In this document: in pieces, positions 1 to 6,182 of the stretch
How the letters are laid out: every line of letters begins with the position of its first letter
Numbering within the stretch: the stretch's first letter is position 1
DNA from: CAZVCJ01 sp964625745
GTDB lineage: Bacteria; Chloroflexota; Anaerolineae; VGOG01
Direction: 5' to 3'
DNA: 12,215 nt
Assembly (NCBI GenBank): GCA_964625745.1
Contig: CAZVCJ010000123.1
Span: forward strand, 1 to 12,215
The notes under the pieces: generated by a model
What the model was told of the DNA's origin: nothing
Seen by the model: only the letters and a program-made list of their open reading frames with translations
The model's database searches: none
Program-made: the position numbers and the translations under genes

Positions 1-103
1 ACCCTATCCCGTGGCTCGGACTTGACTAGTTGTTATTAGCTTGATGCGTATGGGCGAGGACGCCCCTTAATAGCAGTTTTGACGTAGAAATAGGGGGACG
101 AGG
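1..103 (+). other. Leader upstream of trpG, no gene seen
   Basis: No reading frame here resembles the end of trpE or another known gene; all three forward frames meet early stops. A short GC hairpin (GGGCG at 52-56, loop AGGA, CGCCC at 61-65) is followed by a weak T-run at 77-80. It could be a minor terminator or attenuator, but the stem is only 5 bp. No run of Trp codons suggesting a leader peptide is visible. The ribosome binding site of trpG is AGGGGGA at 92-98, five bases before the ATG at 104. Confidence 0.35.
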
Positions 104-1756
104 ATGATTGTGGTGATTGATAACTACGATTCGTTTACCTACAACCTGGTGCAGTACCTGGGCGAACTGGGGGCGGAGCTGCAGGTCTTCCGCAACGATC
201 AGGTGACAGTGGAGGAGATCGAAGCGTTACATCCCACCCACATCGTCATCTCGCCAGGGCCAGGCACACCCGAAGACGGCGGTATTTCCAACGACGTGAT
301 CCGACACTTTCATCAAAGGGTGCCGATCCTGGGGGTGTGCCTGGGCCATCAGTGCATCGGCCACGTCTTCGGCGGGCAGGTGGTACGGGCGCCGCGTCTC
401 ATGCATGGCAAGACCTCGCTCATCCATCGAGGCGACCACCCGATTTTCGAAGGAGTGCCTGATCAGTTTCGGGCTACCCGTTACCACTCCCTCATTGTAG
501 AGGAGCCGCTGCCTGAGGTGCTGATGCCCATCGCCTGGACCGAGGAGGGGGAGCTGATGGGCCTCTGCCATCGGAACCACCCGGTGATCGGCCTTCAGTT
601 CCATCCTGAGTCCATCCTGACGGGGGAAGGGAAAAGGATCCTGCGAAACTTCCTGGTGATGCCTTCTTCCCTCAGGCCGTCGAGATCATCAGTTAGCAGA
701 AGAGTGGAGGGGTCGAGTGTTGAGGAGGTAAGGATGAATATCAAAGAGGCGATCAGCAAGGTCATTCTAGGGGAGGATCTGTCGGAGGAAGAGGCTGAGG
801 CGGTCATGGGCCAGATCATGGCCGGGGAGGCGACACCGGCTCAGATCGGCGCCTTTCTGACCGCGCTGCGCCTCAAGGGGGAGACGGTGGAAGAGATCAC
901 CGGCTGTGCCCAGGCTATGCGCCGCAGCGCTATTTCTGTGCGGCCTCAGCGACGGGATCTGGTGGACACCTGTGGTACGGGGGGCGATAGGACGGGCACC
1001 TTCAACATCTCCACCACAGCGGCCTTCGTCGTGGCTGGAGCCGGCCTGGCCGTGGCCAAGCACGGCAACCGCTCCGTCTCCAGCCACTGCGGCAGCGCTG
1101 ATCTCCTGGAGGCACTTGGAGTCAACCTGGAGCTTACCCCTGAGCAGGTGGCTCATTGCATAGACGAGGTGGGTATCGGCTTCCTGTTCGCCCCCCGGCT
1201 CCACCCGGCCATGAAGCATGCCATCGGCCCCCGCCGGGAGATGGGCGTGCGCACCATTTTCAACATCCTGGGTCCCCTCACCAACCCGGCCGGAGCCACG
1301 CGGCAGATCATGGGCGTCTACGATCCCAGTCTCACCAGCCCCCTGGCCCAGGTGCTGGGCAGGTTGGGAGTGCAGGCGGCCTTCGTGGTGCATGGCGCCG
1401 ACGGGCTGGATGAGCTCTCGACGACGGGGATCAACCGCGTGAGTCACCTCCGAGGCGGTTGGGTGAAGGACTTCTCGCTGGACCCGGCTGAACTTGGGCT
1501 TCCCAGGGCGCGGCTGGAGGATCTGCGGGGCGGAACGGTCGAGGAGAACGCTCAGATCACCCAGGCGATCCTGGCGGGTGAGCAGGGGCCGCGCCGGGAT
1601 GTGGTGCTCCTCAACGCCGCCGCGGCCCTGGTGGCCGGCGGCACGGCCGGAGATTTCAGAGAAGGATTGCAGCAGGCGACCGAGGCCATTGACTCGGGAA
1701 GTGCGAAGGAAAAGCTGGAGAGCCTGGTGGCCTTTACCCAGGCCTGTCCAGCATGA
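104..1756 (+). CDS. trpGD: Fused TrpG-TrpD: anthranilate synthase glutaminase subunit and anthranilate phosphoribosyltransferase
   Basis: A single 550-residue frame holds two cytoplasmic Trp enzymes. Residues 1 to about 187 are a class I glutamine amidotransferase that supplies ammonia to TrpE for making anthranilate. The oxyanion motif SPGPGTP and nucleophile Cys79 in GVCLGHQ are visible, with His167 and Glu169 in FHPES. Residues 211-550 are anthranilate phosphoribosyltransferase, which joins anthranilate to PRPP. CGTGGD (290-295) and KHGNRS (319-324) are its substrate-binding loops. The linker, about residues 186-210, is Ser/Arg-rich and looks non-functional. The join is unusual because a good ribosome binding site and ATG lie exactly where a separate trpD would begin (734). 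Separate translation of TrpD is therefore possible, and the fusion may be recent. TrpGD fusions are known in enterobacteria, so the fused form is plausible. trpE is not in the window and is presumably upstream. Confidence 0.95.
   Translation: MIVVIDNYDSFTYNLVQYLGELGAELQVFRNDQVTVEEIEALHPTHIVISPGPGTPEDGGISNDVIRHFHQRVPILGVCLGHQCIGHVFGGQVVRAPRLMHGKTSLIHRGDHPIFEGVPDQFRATRYHSLIVEEPLPEVLMPIAWTEEGELMGLCHRNHPVIGLQFHPESILTGEGKRILRNFLVMPSSLRPSRSSVSRRVEGSSVEEVRMNIKEAISKVILGEDLSEEEAEAVMGQIMAGEATPAQIGAFLTALRLKGETVEEITGCAQAMRRSAISVRPQRRDLVDTCGTGGDRTGTFNISTTAAFVVAGAGLAVAKHGNRSVSSHCGSADLLEALGVNLELTPEQVAHCIDEVGIGFLFAPRLHPAMKHAIGPRREMGVRTIFNILGPLTNPAGATRQIMGVYDPSLTSPLAQVLGRLGVQAAFVVHGADGLDELSTTGINRVSHLRGGWVKDFSLDPAELGLPRARLEDLRGGTVEENAQITQAILAGEQGPRRDVVLLNAAAALVAGGTAGDFREGLQQATEAIDSGSAKEKLESLVAFTQACPA
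723..736 (+). promoter_or_regulatory. Internal ribosome binding site and ATG of the TrpD half
   Basis: AGGAGGT at 723-729 lies four bases before an in-frame ATG at 734-736. That codon starts the TrpD domain exactly (MNIKEAISKVILGEDLS). It suggests trpD was, or still is, also initiated independently inside the fused frame. Confidence 0.6.
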
Positions 1757-1761
1757 AGTTC

Positions 1762-1824
1762 ACCCTCCCGCAGGTTGCGACGTGATTCCGCCTGGCAGGG
1801 CGATTTCCGAACCTGCGGGAGGGT
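1762..1824. repeat. Long intercistronic hairpin between trpD and trpC
   Basis: A perfect 15-bp inverted repeat, ACCCTCCCGCAGGTT at 1762-1776 and AACCTGCGGGAGGGT at 1810-1824, encloses a 33-nt loop. The loop contains a smaller hairpin (CGCC/GGCG around 1789-1802). It begins five bases after the trpD stop and ends 21 bases before the trpC ATG. There is no T-run, so it is not a typical terminator. It could be an mRNA stability or processing stem, or a mobile palindromic repeat. Confidence 0.7.
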
Positions 1825-1845
1825 AGGTGAAATACCGGAGGAGAG

Positions 1846-2748
1846 ATGCTCCTGGATTCCATCGTCGCTCACAAACGAAAGGAGCTGGCGGTGTGGAAGG
1901 CAGCCGTGCCGCAGGCGCGCCTCGAAAAGGCAGCTATCTGGCAGGCGCTGCCCCTCGACTTCGCCGCCGCGCTGCGGAGTCCTGAGCCCTGCCCTGAGCT
2001 CCGCCGAAGGGCTGCCGAAGGGCGGCAGCCAGGGGTCAGCCTCATCGCCGAGGTGAAGCGAGCCTCGCCCTCCAGGGGTCCCCTCCGCCCTGAGCTCGAT
2101 CCCGGCCAGTTGGCCGTGACCTACGTCGAGGGCGGCGCGGCGGCCATCTCCGTCCTCACCGACGAGCGCTTCTTTCAGGGGAGTCTGTCGGACCTGGCGG
2201 CGGTCAGGAATGCCCTCCGTCGAGCAGAAAGAGAGGCGCCAGTCCTGCGCAAGGATTTCATCCTCGATGCCTACCAGGTCTACCAGGCCCGGGTCTACGG
2301 GGCGGATGCGGTGCTGCTCATCGCCGCCATCCTGGGGGTGGAGGAATTGGCCGAGCTTCTGGCGTTGGCCCGGGAGCTTGGCATGGAGGCCCTGGTGGAG
2401 GTTCACTGTGAAGAGGAGTTGAACCGAGTGCTTCCCCTCGGCCCCGCCATCATCGGCGTCAACAATCGGGATCTACAGGACTTCAGCGTGGATTTGGCCA
2501 CTACCCTTCGCCTGCGGCCGCACATCCCCCGCTCCATAGTCCTCGTCAGCGAAAGCGGCATCCACTGCCGTGCCGACGTGGAGCGACTGGCGAGAGCCGG
2601 CGTGGACGCCATTCTGGTGGGGGAGGCCCTGGTGACGGCGGAGGACGTGGTTGGTAAGATCAGGGAGTTGAGCGCCCCCCCTCTTTCCCCCCCAACCCTT
2701 CGACCATGCTCAGGGCAGGCTCTAGGGGGGAGGAAAGGTGCGCCATGA
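1846..2748 (+). CDS. trpC: Indole-3-glycerol-phosphate synthase
   Basis: TrpC closes the ring of carboxyphenylamino-deoxyribulose phosphate to give indole-3-glycerol phosphate; it is a cytoplasmic (beta/alpha)8 barrel. Family motifs are clear: LIAEVKRASPS (catalytic Lys on strand 1, residues 66-76), SVLTDERFFQGS, VLRKDFI (second Lys), LVEVH, GVNNRDL, VSESGIH and ILVGEAL. The ATG at 1846 is preceded by GGAGGAG at 1837-1843. At 300 residues it is longer than the usual 255-270. The excess has two sources. Residues 46-63 are a Pro/Arg/Glu-rich insertion, encoded by a repeat element, just before barrel strand 1. The last ~22 residues (from about Ser278) are encoded by another copy of the same repeat. 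All catalytic motifs remain, so the enzyme is probably active. The stop overlaps the trpF start (ATGA). Confidence 0.95.
   Translation: MLLDSIVAHKRKELAVWKAAVPQARLEKAAIWQALPLDFAAALRSPEPCPELRRRAAEGRQPGVSLIAEVKRASPSRGPLRPELDPGQLAVTYVEGGAAAISVLTDERFFQGSLSDLAAVRNALRRAEREAPVLRKDFILDAYQVYQARVYGADAVLLIAAILGVEELAELLALARELGMEALVEVHCEEELNRVLPLGPAIIGVNNRDLQDFSVDLATTLRLRPHIPRSIVLVSESGIHCRADVERLARAGVDAILVGEALVTAEDVVGKIRELSAPPLSPPTLRPCSGQALGGRKGAP
1981..2031. repeat. Palindromic repeat element A, in frame inside trpC
   Basis: The stretch carries CCTGAGC twice (1981 and 1993) and CCGAAGGG twice (about 2004 and 2015), the two halves of the element also found at 2696-2719, 3430-3451 and 3692-3737. It encodes the extra peptide at TrpC residues 46-63, between the N-terminal helices and LIAEVKRASPS. 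Family alignments as I know them have only a few residues here. The copy is more diverged than the others. Confidence 0.65.
2675..2738. repeat. Palindromic repeat element B at the trpC/trpF junction
   Basis: The core at 2696-2719 (CCCTTCGACCATGCTCAGGG and four more bases) is the reverse-strand form of the CCTGAGC...GTCGAAG element. It is framed by C-rich sequence at 2675-2693 and its imperfect complement GGGGGGAGGAAAGG at 2725-2738, so the whole region can fold into a long hairpin. It encodes the TrpC C-terminal tail. Its right flank supplies the purine-rich ribosome binding site of trpF (GGAGG at 2729-2733). Confidence 0.7.
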
Positions 2749-3356
2749 CCAGGGTGAAAATCTGTGGCATAACCAACCTGGAGGATGCTCTATTCGCCGC
2801 TGAGGCTGGGGCTGATGCCTTGGGCTTCGTCTTCTATGCCCAAAGTCCACGCTGCATCACGCCAGACCGAACGCGGGAGATCATCCTTCACTTGCCGCCT
2901 TTCTTGACGAAAGTGGGCGTCTTCGTCAACGACGAACTGGATCGAGTGGGGGAGATCATGGCTCATTGCCACCTGGATTACGCTCAGTTGCACGGGGACG
3001 AGACGCCGGAGCAGGTGGCCGCCCTGGCCCCACGGGCCATCAAGGCAGTGCGGGTGCGCTCGGCGGCGGATGTGGAGCGGCTGAGCGCTTACCAGGCGGC
3101 TGCCTACCTCCTCGACGCCTATCATCCCACGAAACCGGGGGGCACGGGAGAAACCTGGGACTGGGAGTTGGCCGTGGCAGCCAAGCCGTATGGCCCCATC
3201 ATCCTGGCCGGGGGTTTGACACCTGAAAACGTGGGCGACGCCATCGAGCGGGTCCATCCCTACGCCGTGGACGTCTCGAGCGGAGTCGAAGCGGCGCCTG
3301 GGATCAAGGATCACCAGAAGGTGCAGTGCTTCATTACCGCTGCAAAAGGAGCTTAG
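2745..3356 (+). CDS. trpF: Phosphoribosylanthranilate isomerase
   Basis: TrpF isomerises phosphoribosylanthranilate to the carboxyphenylamino-deoxyribulose phosphate used by TrpC. The 203-residue protein has the family length. It shows VKICGIT at residues 4-10 with catalytic Cys7, GFVFY, VGVFVN, QLHG at 81-84, LLDA with the general acid Asp124, LAGGLTPENV, and the phosphate-binding DVSSGVE at 176-182. I chose the ATG at 2745 because KICGIT then falls at the normal distance from the start and the codon overlaps the trpC stop. A longer in-frame start at 2706 would lie within the repeat. The gene ends 3 nt before the first possible trpB start. Confidence 0.95.
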   Translation: MTRVKICGITNLEDALFAAEAGADALGFVFYAQSPRCITPDRTREIILHLPPFLTKVGVFVNDELDRVGEIMAHCHLDYAQLHGDETPEQVAALAPRAIKAVRVRSAADVERLSAYQAAAYLLDAYHPTKPGGTGETWDWELAVAAKPYGPIILAGGLTPENVGDAIERVHPYAVDVSSGVEAAPGIKDHQKVQCFITAAKGA

Positions 3357-3359
3357 ACT

Positions 3360-4715
3360 GTGTCAAACGAGAGGAATGGCCACGAATTTCACGAATTAAC
3401 ACGAAGAAAAGAGGATCAATTAGTGCAACCTGTCCTGAGCCCAGTCGAAGGATTAGTGTCAATTCGTGGCAAAAGTGAGACCGTCCCCGATGAGGGCGGT
3501 CATTTCGGCCCCTACGGGGGGAAGTTCGTGCCCGATACGCTGATGTCCGCTTTGGATGAGCTGGAGGCCGCCTATCGGGAGGCACAGGCTGATGCCGCCT
3601 TTCACGAGGAGCTGGAGGGGCTGCTCAGGGACTACGCCGGCCGGCCCACGCCTCTCTACCTGGCCGAGCGGCTCACGGCCCACTGCGGCGGTGTCCTGAG
3701 CCGCTGGGCTGAGCCTGTCGAAGCCTCGTCGAAGGGCGGGGCGCGGATCTACCTCAAGCGGGAGGACCTGGCCCACACGGGGGCGCACAAGATCAACAAT
3801 ACCCTGGGTCAGGGATTACTGGCCCGGCGTATGGGCAAGCACCGTCTCATCGCCGAGACGGGGGCTGGTCAGCACGGGGTGGCCACGGCCACGGTGGCGG
3901 CGCTGCTGGGTATGGAGTGTGTGATCTACATGGGCACCGAGGACATGCGCCGCCAGGCCCCTAACGTGGACCGCATGCGTTTGCTGGGGGCCGAGGTGCG
4001 TCCCGTGGACGCTGGCAGCCGCACCCTGAAGGACGCCATCAACGAGGCCATCCGCGATTGGGTGACCAACGTGCACACCACCCACTACCTGTTGGGCTCA
4101 GTGCTGGGGCCGCACCCCTATCCCCTGATGGTGCGCGACTTCCAGGCGGTCATCGGGCGGGAGGCGCGCCAGCAGATTTTGGAAGCTGAGGGAAGGCTGC
4201 CCGATCTGCTCATCGCCTGCGTGGGGGGCGGGTCCAACGCTATGGGCCTCTTCCACGCCTTCCGCGACGACGCCGCTTCGCTTAAGGTGCAGTTTATTGG
4301 GGTGGAGGCGGGCGGACTGGGCATTGAGACGGGAAGGCACGCTGCTCGTTTCGCAGATCCCCGTCTGGGACGTATCGGCGTGTTGCACGGCACCAAATCC
4401 TACGTGCTGCAGGACGATGACGGCCAGATCCTGACCACCCACTCCATCTCCGCCGGCCTCGACTACCCCGCCGTGGGACCGGAGCATAGTTGGCTGCGCG
4501 ACCAGGGTCGAGCGAGCTACACCTACGCCACCGATGAGGAGGCGCTGGAGGCCTTCCGGCTGCTGTGCCGACTGGAGGGAATCATCCCCGCCCTGGAGTC
4601 GGCCCACGCTGTGGCCGAGGCGATCAAGCGCGCGCCTGAGATGGATGCGGAGCAGGTCATCATCGTCAATCTGTCGGGGCGGGGGGATAAGGACTTGGAA
4701 AATGTCAAAGCGTGA
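3360..4715 (+). CDS. trpB: Tryptophan synthase beta subunit (TrpB1)
   Basis: TrpB condenses indole with serine using PLP, in an alpha2-beta2 complex with TrpA. Motifs, numbered from GTG 3360: FGPYGGKFVP (49-58), RPTPLY (95-100), HTGAHKINN with PLP Lys144, ETGAGQHG with catalytic Glu166, CVGGGSNA (phosphate loop, about 287-294) and LSGRGDKD (438-445). The frame gives 451 residues against about 395-405 for the family. The first ~41 residues are repeat-derived, and GTG codons at 3423 and 3456 are alternative starts. The family core begins at PDEGGHFGPYGG. About 15 further extra residues (112-126) come from a repeat inserted between RLTAHCGG and ARIYLKRED, where homologues have a short turn. Active-site residues are intact, so activity is likely. 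The 3' end overlaps trpA by 14 nt. Confidence 0.95.
   Translation: MSNERNGHEFHELTRRKEDQLVQPVLSPVEGLVSIRGKSETVPDEGGHFGPYGGKFVPDTLMSALDELEAAYREAQADAAFHEELEGLLRDYAGRPTPLYLAERLTAHCGGVLSRWAEPVEASSKGGARIYLKREDLAHTGAHKINNTLGQGLLARRMGKHRLIAETGAGQHGVATATVAALLGMECVIYMGTEDMRRQAPNVDRMRLLGAEVRPVDAGSRTLKDAINEAIRDWVTNVHTTHYLLGSVLGPHPYPLMVRDFQAVIGREARQQILEAEGRLPDLLIACVGGGSNAMGLFHAFRDDAASLKVQFIGVEAGGLGIETGRHAARFADPRLGRIGVLHGTKSYVLQDDDGQILTTHSISAGLDYPAVGPEHSWLRDQGRASYTYATDEEALEAFRLLCRLEGIIPALESAHAVAEAIKRAPEMDAEQVIIVNLSGRGDKDLENVKA
3379..3470. repeat. Nested repeat at the trpB 5' end: 9-nt-period palindrome
   Basis: GCCACGAATT at 3379-3388 is the exact reverse complement of AATTCGTGGC at 3461-3470. The inner parts also pair (GAATTAACAC at 3393-3402 with GTGTCAATTC at 3456-3465, one mismatch). 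The left arm repeats CACGAATTT-like units with a 9-nt period. Element C (3430-3451) lies between the arms, so one repeat appears nested in the other. The region reads through in the trpB frame and forms its N-terminal extension. Confidence 0.7.
3430..3451. repeat. Palindromic repeat element C, trpB 5' region
   Basis: This short copy has CCTGAGC at 3434-3440 followed by CCA and GTCGAAG at 3444-3450. It is the cleanest copy of the element that also occurs in trpC and within trpB. It encodes part of the TrpB N-terminal extension (around PVLSPVEG). Confidence 0.7.
3692..3737. repeat. Palindromic repeat element D, in frame inside trpB
   Basis: The stretch contains GTCCTGAGCCG, GGGCTGAGCCTGTCGAAG and CGTCGAAGG, which are partly duplicated copies of the CCTGAGC...GTCGAAG element. 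It encodes VLSRWAEPVEASSKG in TrpB. The flanking codons (AHCGG and ARIYLKRED) join smoothly in family members, so a gain of about 45 nt, a multiple of three, explains the extra peptide. Confidence 0.75.
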
Positions 4716-5607
4716 AACGTCAAACGTGAAACGTGAAGCGTCAAACGTCAAACGTGAAGCGTGCAACTCGAATCTTGCTGTTGAGGGGCGTCCTCGCCCT
4801 GAACATATCGCGGAGGCCTTTGCCAGGGCCAGGGCTGAAGGGCGAGCGGCGCTGATGCCCTACCTGACGTTGGGATATCCCACACCGCGGCTGAGCCTGG
4901 AACTGGTGGAGGCGGTGGTAGCCGGCGGGGCCGATTTGGTGGAGCTGGGCATCCCCTTTTCCGACCCTCTGGCCGACGGGCCTACTATCCAGCGGGCCAC
5001 CCACCTGGCGCTCCAGCAGGGCATGACGGTAGCTCGCTGCCTGGAGATGGCCGCGGAGTTGAGGGTCCGCGGTGTAGAAGTTCCGCTGCTCTTCATGGGC
5101 TACCTCAACCCCATCCTGGCCTACGGGGTCGAGGCTTTCGTCCAGGACTCTGCCCAGGCGGGGATAGATGGCTTCATCATCCCTGATCTCCCTCCCGAGG
5201 AGGCGGACGAGATCGAGGCCGCCTGCCGCCATAGCGGGCTGGCGCTGGTGTACCTGCTGGCCCCCACCAGCGCTGAGGAGCGCATTGCCCTGGTGGTTGA
5301 GCGCTCTCAGGGCTTTGTTTACCTGGTCTCTTTGGTGGGAGTCACCGGTGCCCGCGACTCTCTGCCTCCGGGTCTGGTCGAGTTCGTGGGACGGGTGCGC
5401 AAAGCTACGGAGATGCCCCTGGCCGTTGGCTTCGGCATCTCTACCCCGGCCCAGGCGCGGCGGGTGGGCGAGTTGGCCGATGGGGTCGTGGTAGGTAGCG
5501 CCATCCTCCGCCTGGTGGAGGATGAGGCGGCGGTGAAACAGCCGGCGCGAAAGGTGGAGGACTTTGTGCGCAGTCTACGCCGTGGCCTGGAGGGAAGAGA
5601 TGGGTGA
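4702..5607 (+). CDS. trpA: Tryptophan synthase alpha subunit
   Basis: TrpA cleaves indole-3-glycerol phosphate to indole, which is channelled to TrpB. From ATG 4702 it is 301 residues, against about 265-270 in the family. Catalytic Glu81 in VELGIPFSDP and Asp92 in PLADGPTIQ match Glu49 and Asp60 of the E. coli enzyme. Other motifs are FMGYLNPI, GFIIPDLPPEE, LLAPTS, the phosphate-binding loop VSLVGVTGAR and GFGIS, and GVVVGSAI. The first ~25 residues come from a heptanucleotide repeat and contain a seven-residue repeat (SNVKREA twice). The normal family start is near AEAFARARAEGRAALMPYLT. The ATG overlaps the trpB end by 14 nt, consistent with translational coupling. An in-frame GTG at 4726 is another possible start. 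Confidence 0.95.
   Translation: MSKRETSNVKREASNVKREACNSNLAVEGRPRPEHIAEAFARARAEGRAALMPYLTLGYPTPRLSLELVEAVVAGGADLVELGIPFSDPLADGPTIQRATHLALQQGMTVARCLEMAAELRVRGVEVPLLFMGYLNPILAYGVEAFVQDSAQAGIDGFIIPDLPPEEADEIEAACRHSGLALVYLLAPTSAEERIALVVERSQGFVYLVSLVGVTGARDSLPPGLVEFVGRVRKATEMPLAVGFGISTPAQARRVGELADGVVVGSAILRLVEDEAAVKQPARKVEDFVRSLRRGLEGRDG
4711..4773. repeat. Heptanucleotide tandem repeat at the trpB/trpA junction
   Basis: Nine consecutive 7-nt units are readable: CGTGAAA, CGTCAAA, CGTGAAA, CGTGAAG, CGTCAAA, CGTCAAA, CGTGAAG, CGTGCAA, CTCGAAT. Seven is not a multiple of three, but three units make seven codons, which explains the heptapeptide repeat in TrpA. The last units (CGTGCAACTC) recur before trpB2 at 6149-6158. 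The structure resembles the short tandemly repeated (STRR) heptamers described in cyanobacteria. The array also supplies the TGA of trpB at 4713-4715. Confidence 0.85.
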
Positions 5608-6050
5608 AAAAAGACAACCGCACCATGCACACCAGTTACGGCAACGCCATCTATCTCTCCGACGATGCGCAGACAGTCGAGGAGAAGGTGATGCAAATGT
5701 ACACCGACCCCACCCGCATCCACGCCACGGATCCCGGCCACGTGGAGGGCAATCCTGTCCTCACCTACCACGACATCTTCAACCAGGATCGGGAGGAGGT
5801 AGAAGAGCTCAAGGCTCGCTACCGAGCCGGTCGAGTCGGCGATGTCGAGGTCAAGAAGAGACTGGCCAGGGTTTTGAATCGCTACCTGACCCCCTTGCGG
5901 GAGAAGCGCCGCGAGTTCGCTGCCCGGCCCGATGACGTGTGGGATGTCCTGCGCGAGGGCACGGCTCGCGCCCGGCCCCTTGCCCAGGCTACTGTGGCCG
6001 AAGTCAAAGAGAAGATGGGACTACGTGCAAACGTGATGCGTGAAACGTGA
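5600..6050 (+). pseudogene. trpS: 5'-deleted tryptophanyl-tRNA synthetase remnant
   Basis: A 148-codon frame opening with GTG 5604 matches the C-terminal part of TrpRS from the KMSKS region onward: SYGNAIYLSDD, QMYTDPTRI, DPGHVEGNP, the helical anticodon-binding part, VWDVLREGTARARPLA and VAEVKEKMG. Full TrpRS is about 330-350 residues, so the Rossmann domain with the HIGH motif and ATP/Trp pocket is missing. The KMSKS position reads TMHTS, lacking both lysines. GGAGGGAAGAG precedes ATG 5600, which overlaps the trpA stop and begins MGEK, a plausible native trpS start. From that ATG the frame is shifted by one relative to the C-terminal part. An internal deletion, not a multiple of three, between about 5614 and 5620 explains both facts. 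The stop at 6048-6050 is supplied by a heptamer repeat. It may be a recent pseudogene, an assembly deletion, or a free anticodon-binding domain translated from GTG 5604. Confidence 0.8.
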
Positions 6051-6055
6051 AACGG
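6024..6055. repeat. Heptanucleotide repeat at the trpS remnant 3' end
   Basis: CGTGCAA, ACGTGATG, CGTGAAA, CGTGAAA and CGG follow one another, the same unit family as at 4711-4773. They replace the natural end of trpS, adding the tail RANVMRET and the stop codon. Confidence 0.75.
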
Positions 6056-6127
6056 AAGGGAGGGAGATTATGGCTGAAACTGGCCTCTTGAAGTCGAAGG
6101 CGAGCTGAGAGAGCCATTCGTATCTAA

Positions 6128-6162
6128 CGTAAAATGTCAAACGTAAAGCGTGCAACTCAAAA
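6128..6162. repeat. Heptanucleotide repeat upstream of trpB2
   Basis: The units CGTAAAA, TGTCAAA, CGTAAAG, CGTGCAA and CTCAAAA run in perfect 7-nt phase. The terminal CGTGCAACTC is identical to the end of the array at the trpB/trpA junction, so both copies come from one repeat family with a defined end. The remaining sequence between 6056 and 6127 has no recognisable gene. Confidence 0.75.
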
Positions 6163-6182
6163 TACAAAGGAGGAAACTCGAA

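Noticed and set aside
1..103. trp leader peptide or attenuator before trpG
   Set aside because: No short ORF with clustered Trp codons and only a 5-bp hairpin; trpE is probably upstream, so any attenuator would lie outside the window.
767..1447. 226-residue antisense ORF across trpD
   Set aside because: Its codon phase mirrors the trpD frame in a GC-rich gene, its sequence is His/Gly/Arg-rich without a family motif, and the + strand frame is certain.
4098..4766. 222-residue antisense ORF across the trpB end, plus similar ones at 1552-2406, 6021-6893 and 8650-9267
   Set aside because: All lie opposite well-supported enzymes and show low-complexity composition typical of antisense frames in GC-rich DNA.
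4711..4773. CRISPR-like array
   Set aside because: The units are 7 nt and contiguous, without spacers, so this is a tandem repeat, not a CRISPR.
5564..5935. 123-residue + ORF overlapping the trpA end and the trpS remnant
   Set aside because: It is the shifted frame of the trpS remnant, with no homology after MGEK. It was useful only as evidence for the original trpS start at 5600.
6070..6108. Twelve-codon ORF with a good ribosome binding site (GGAAGGGAGGGAG, ATG at 6070)
   Set aside because: It is too short to support as a gene. It could be the leftover 5' end of a gene destroyed by repeat insertion, or chance.
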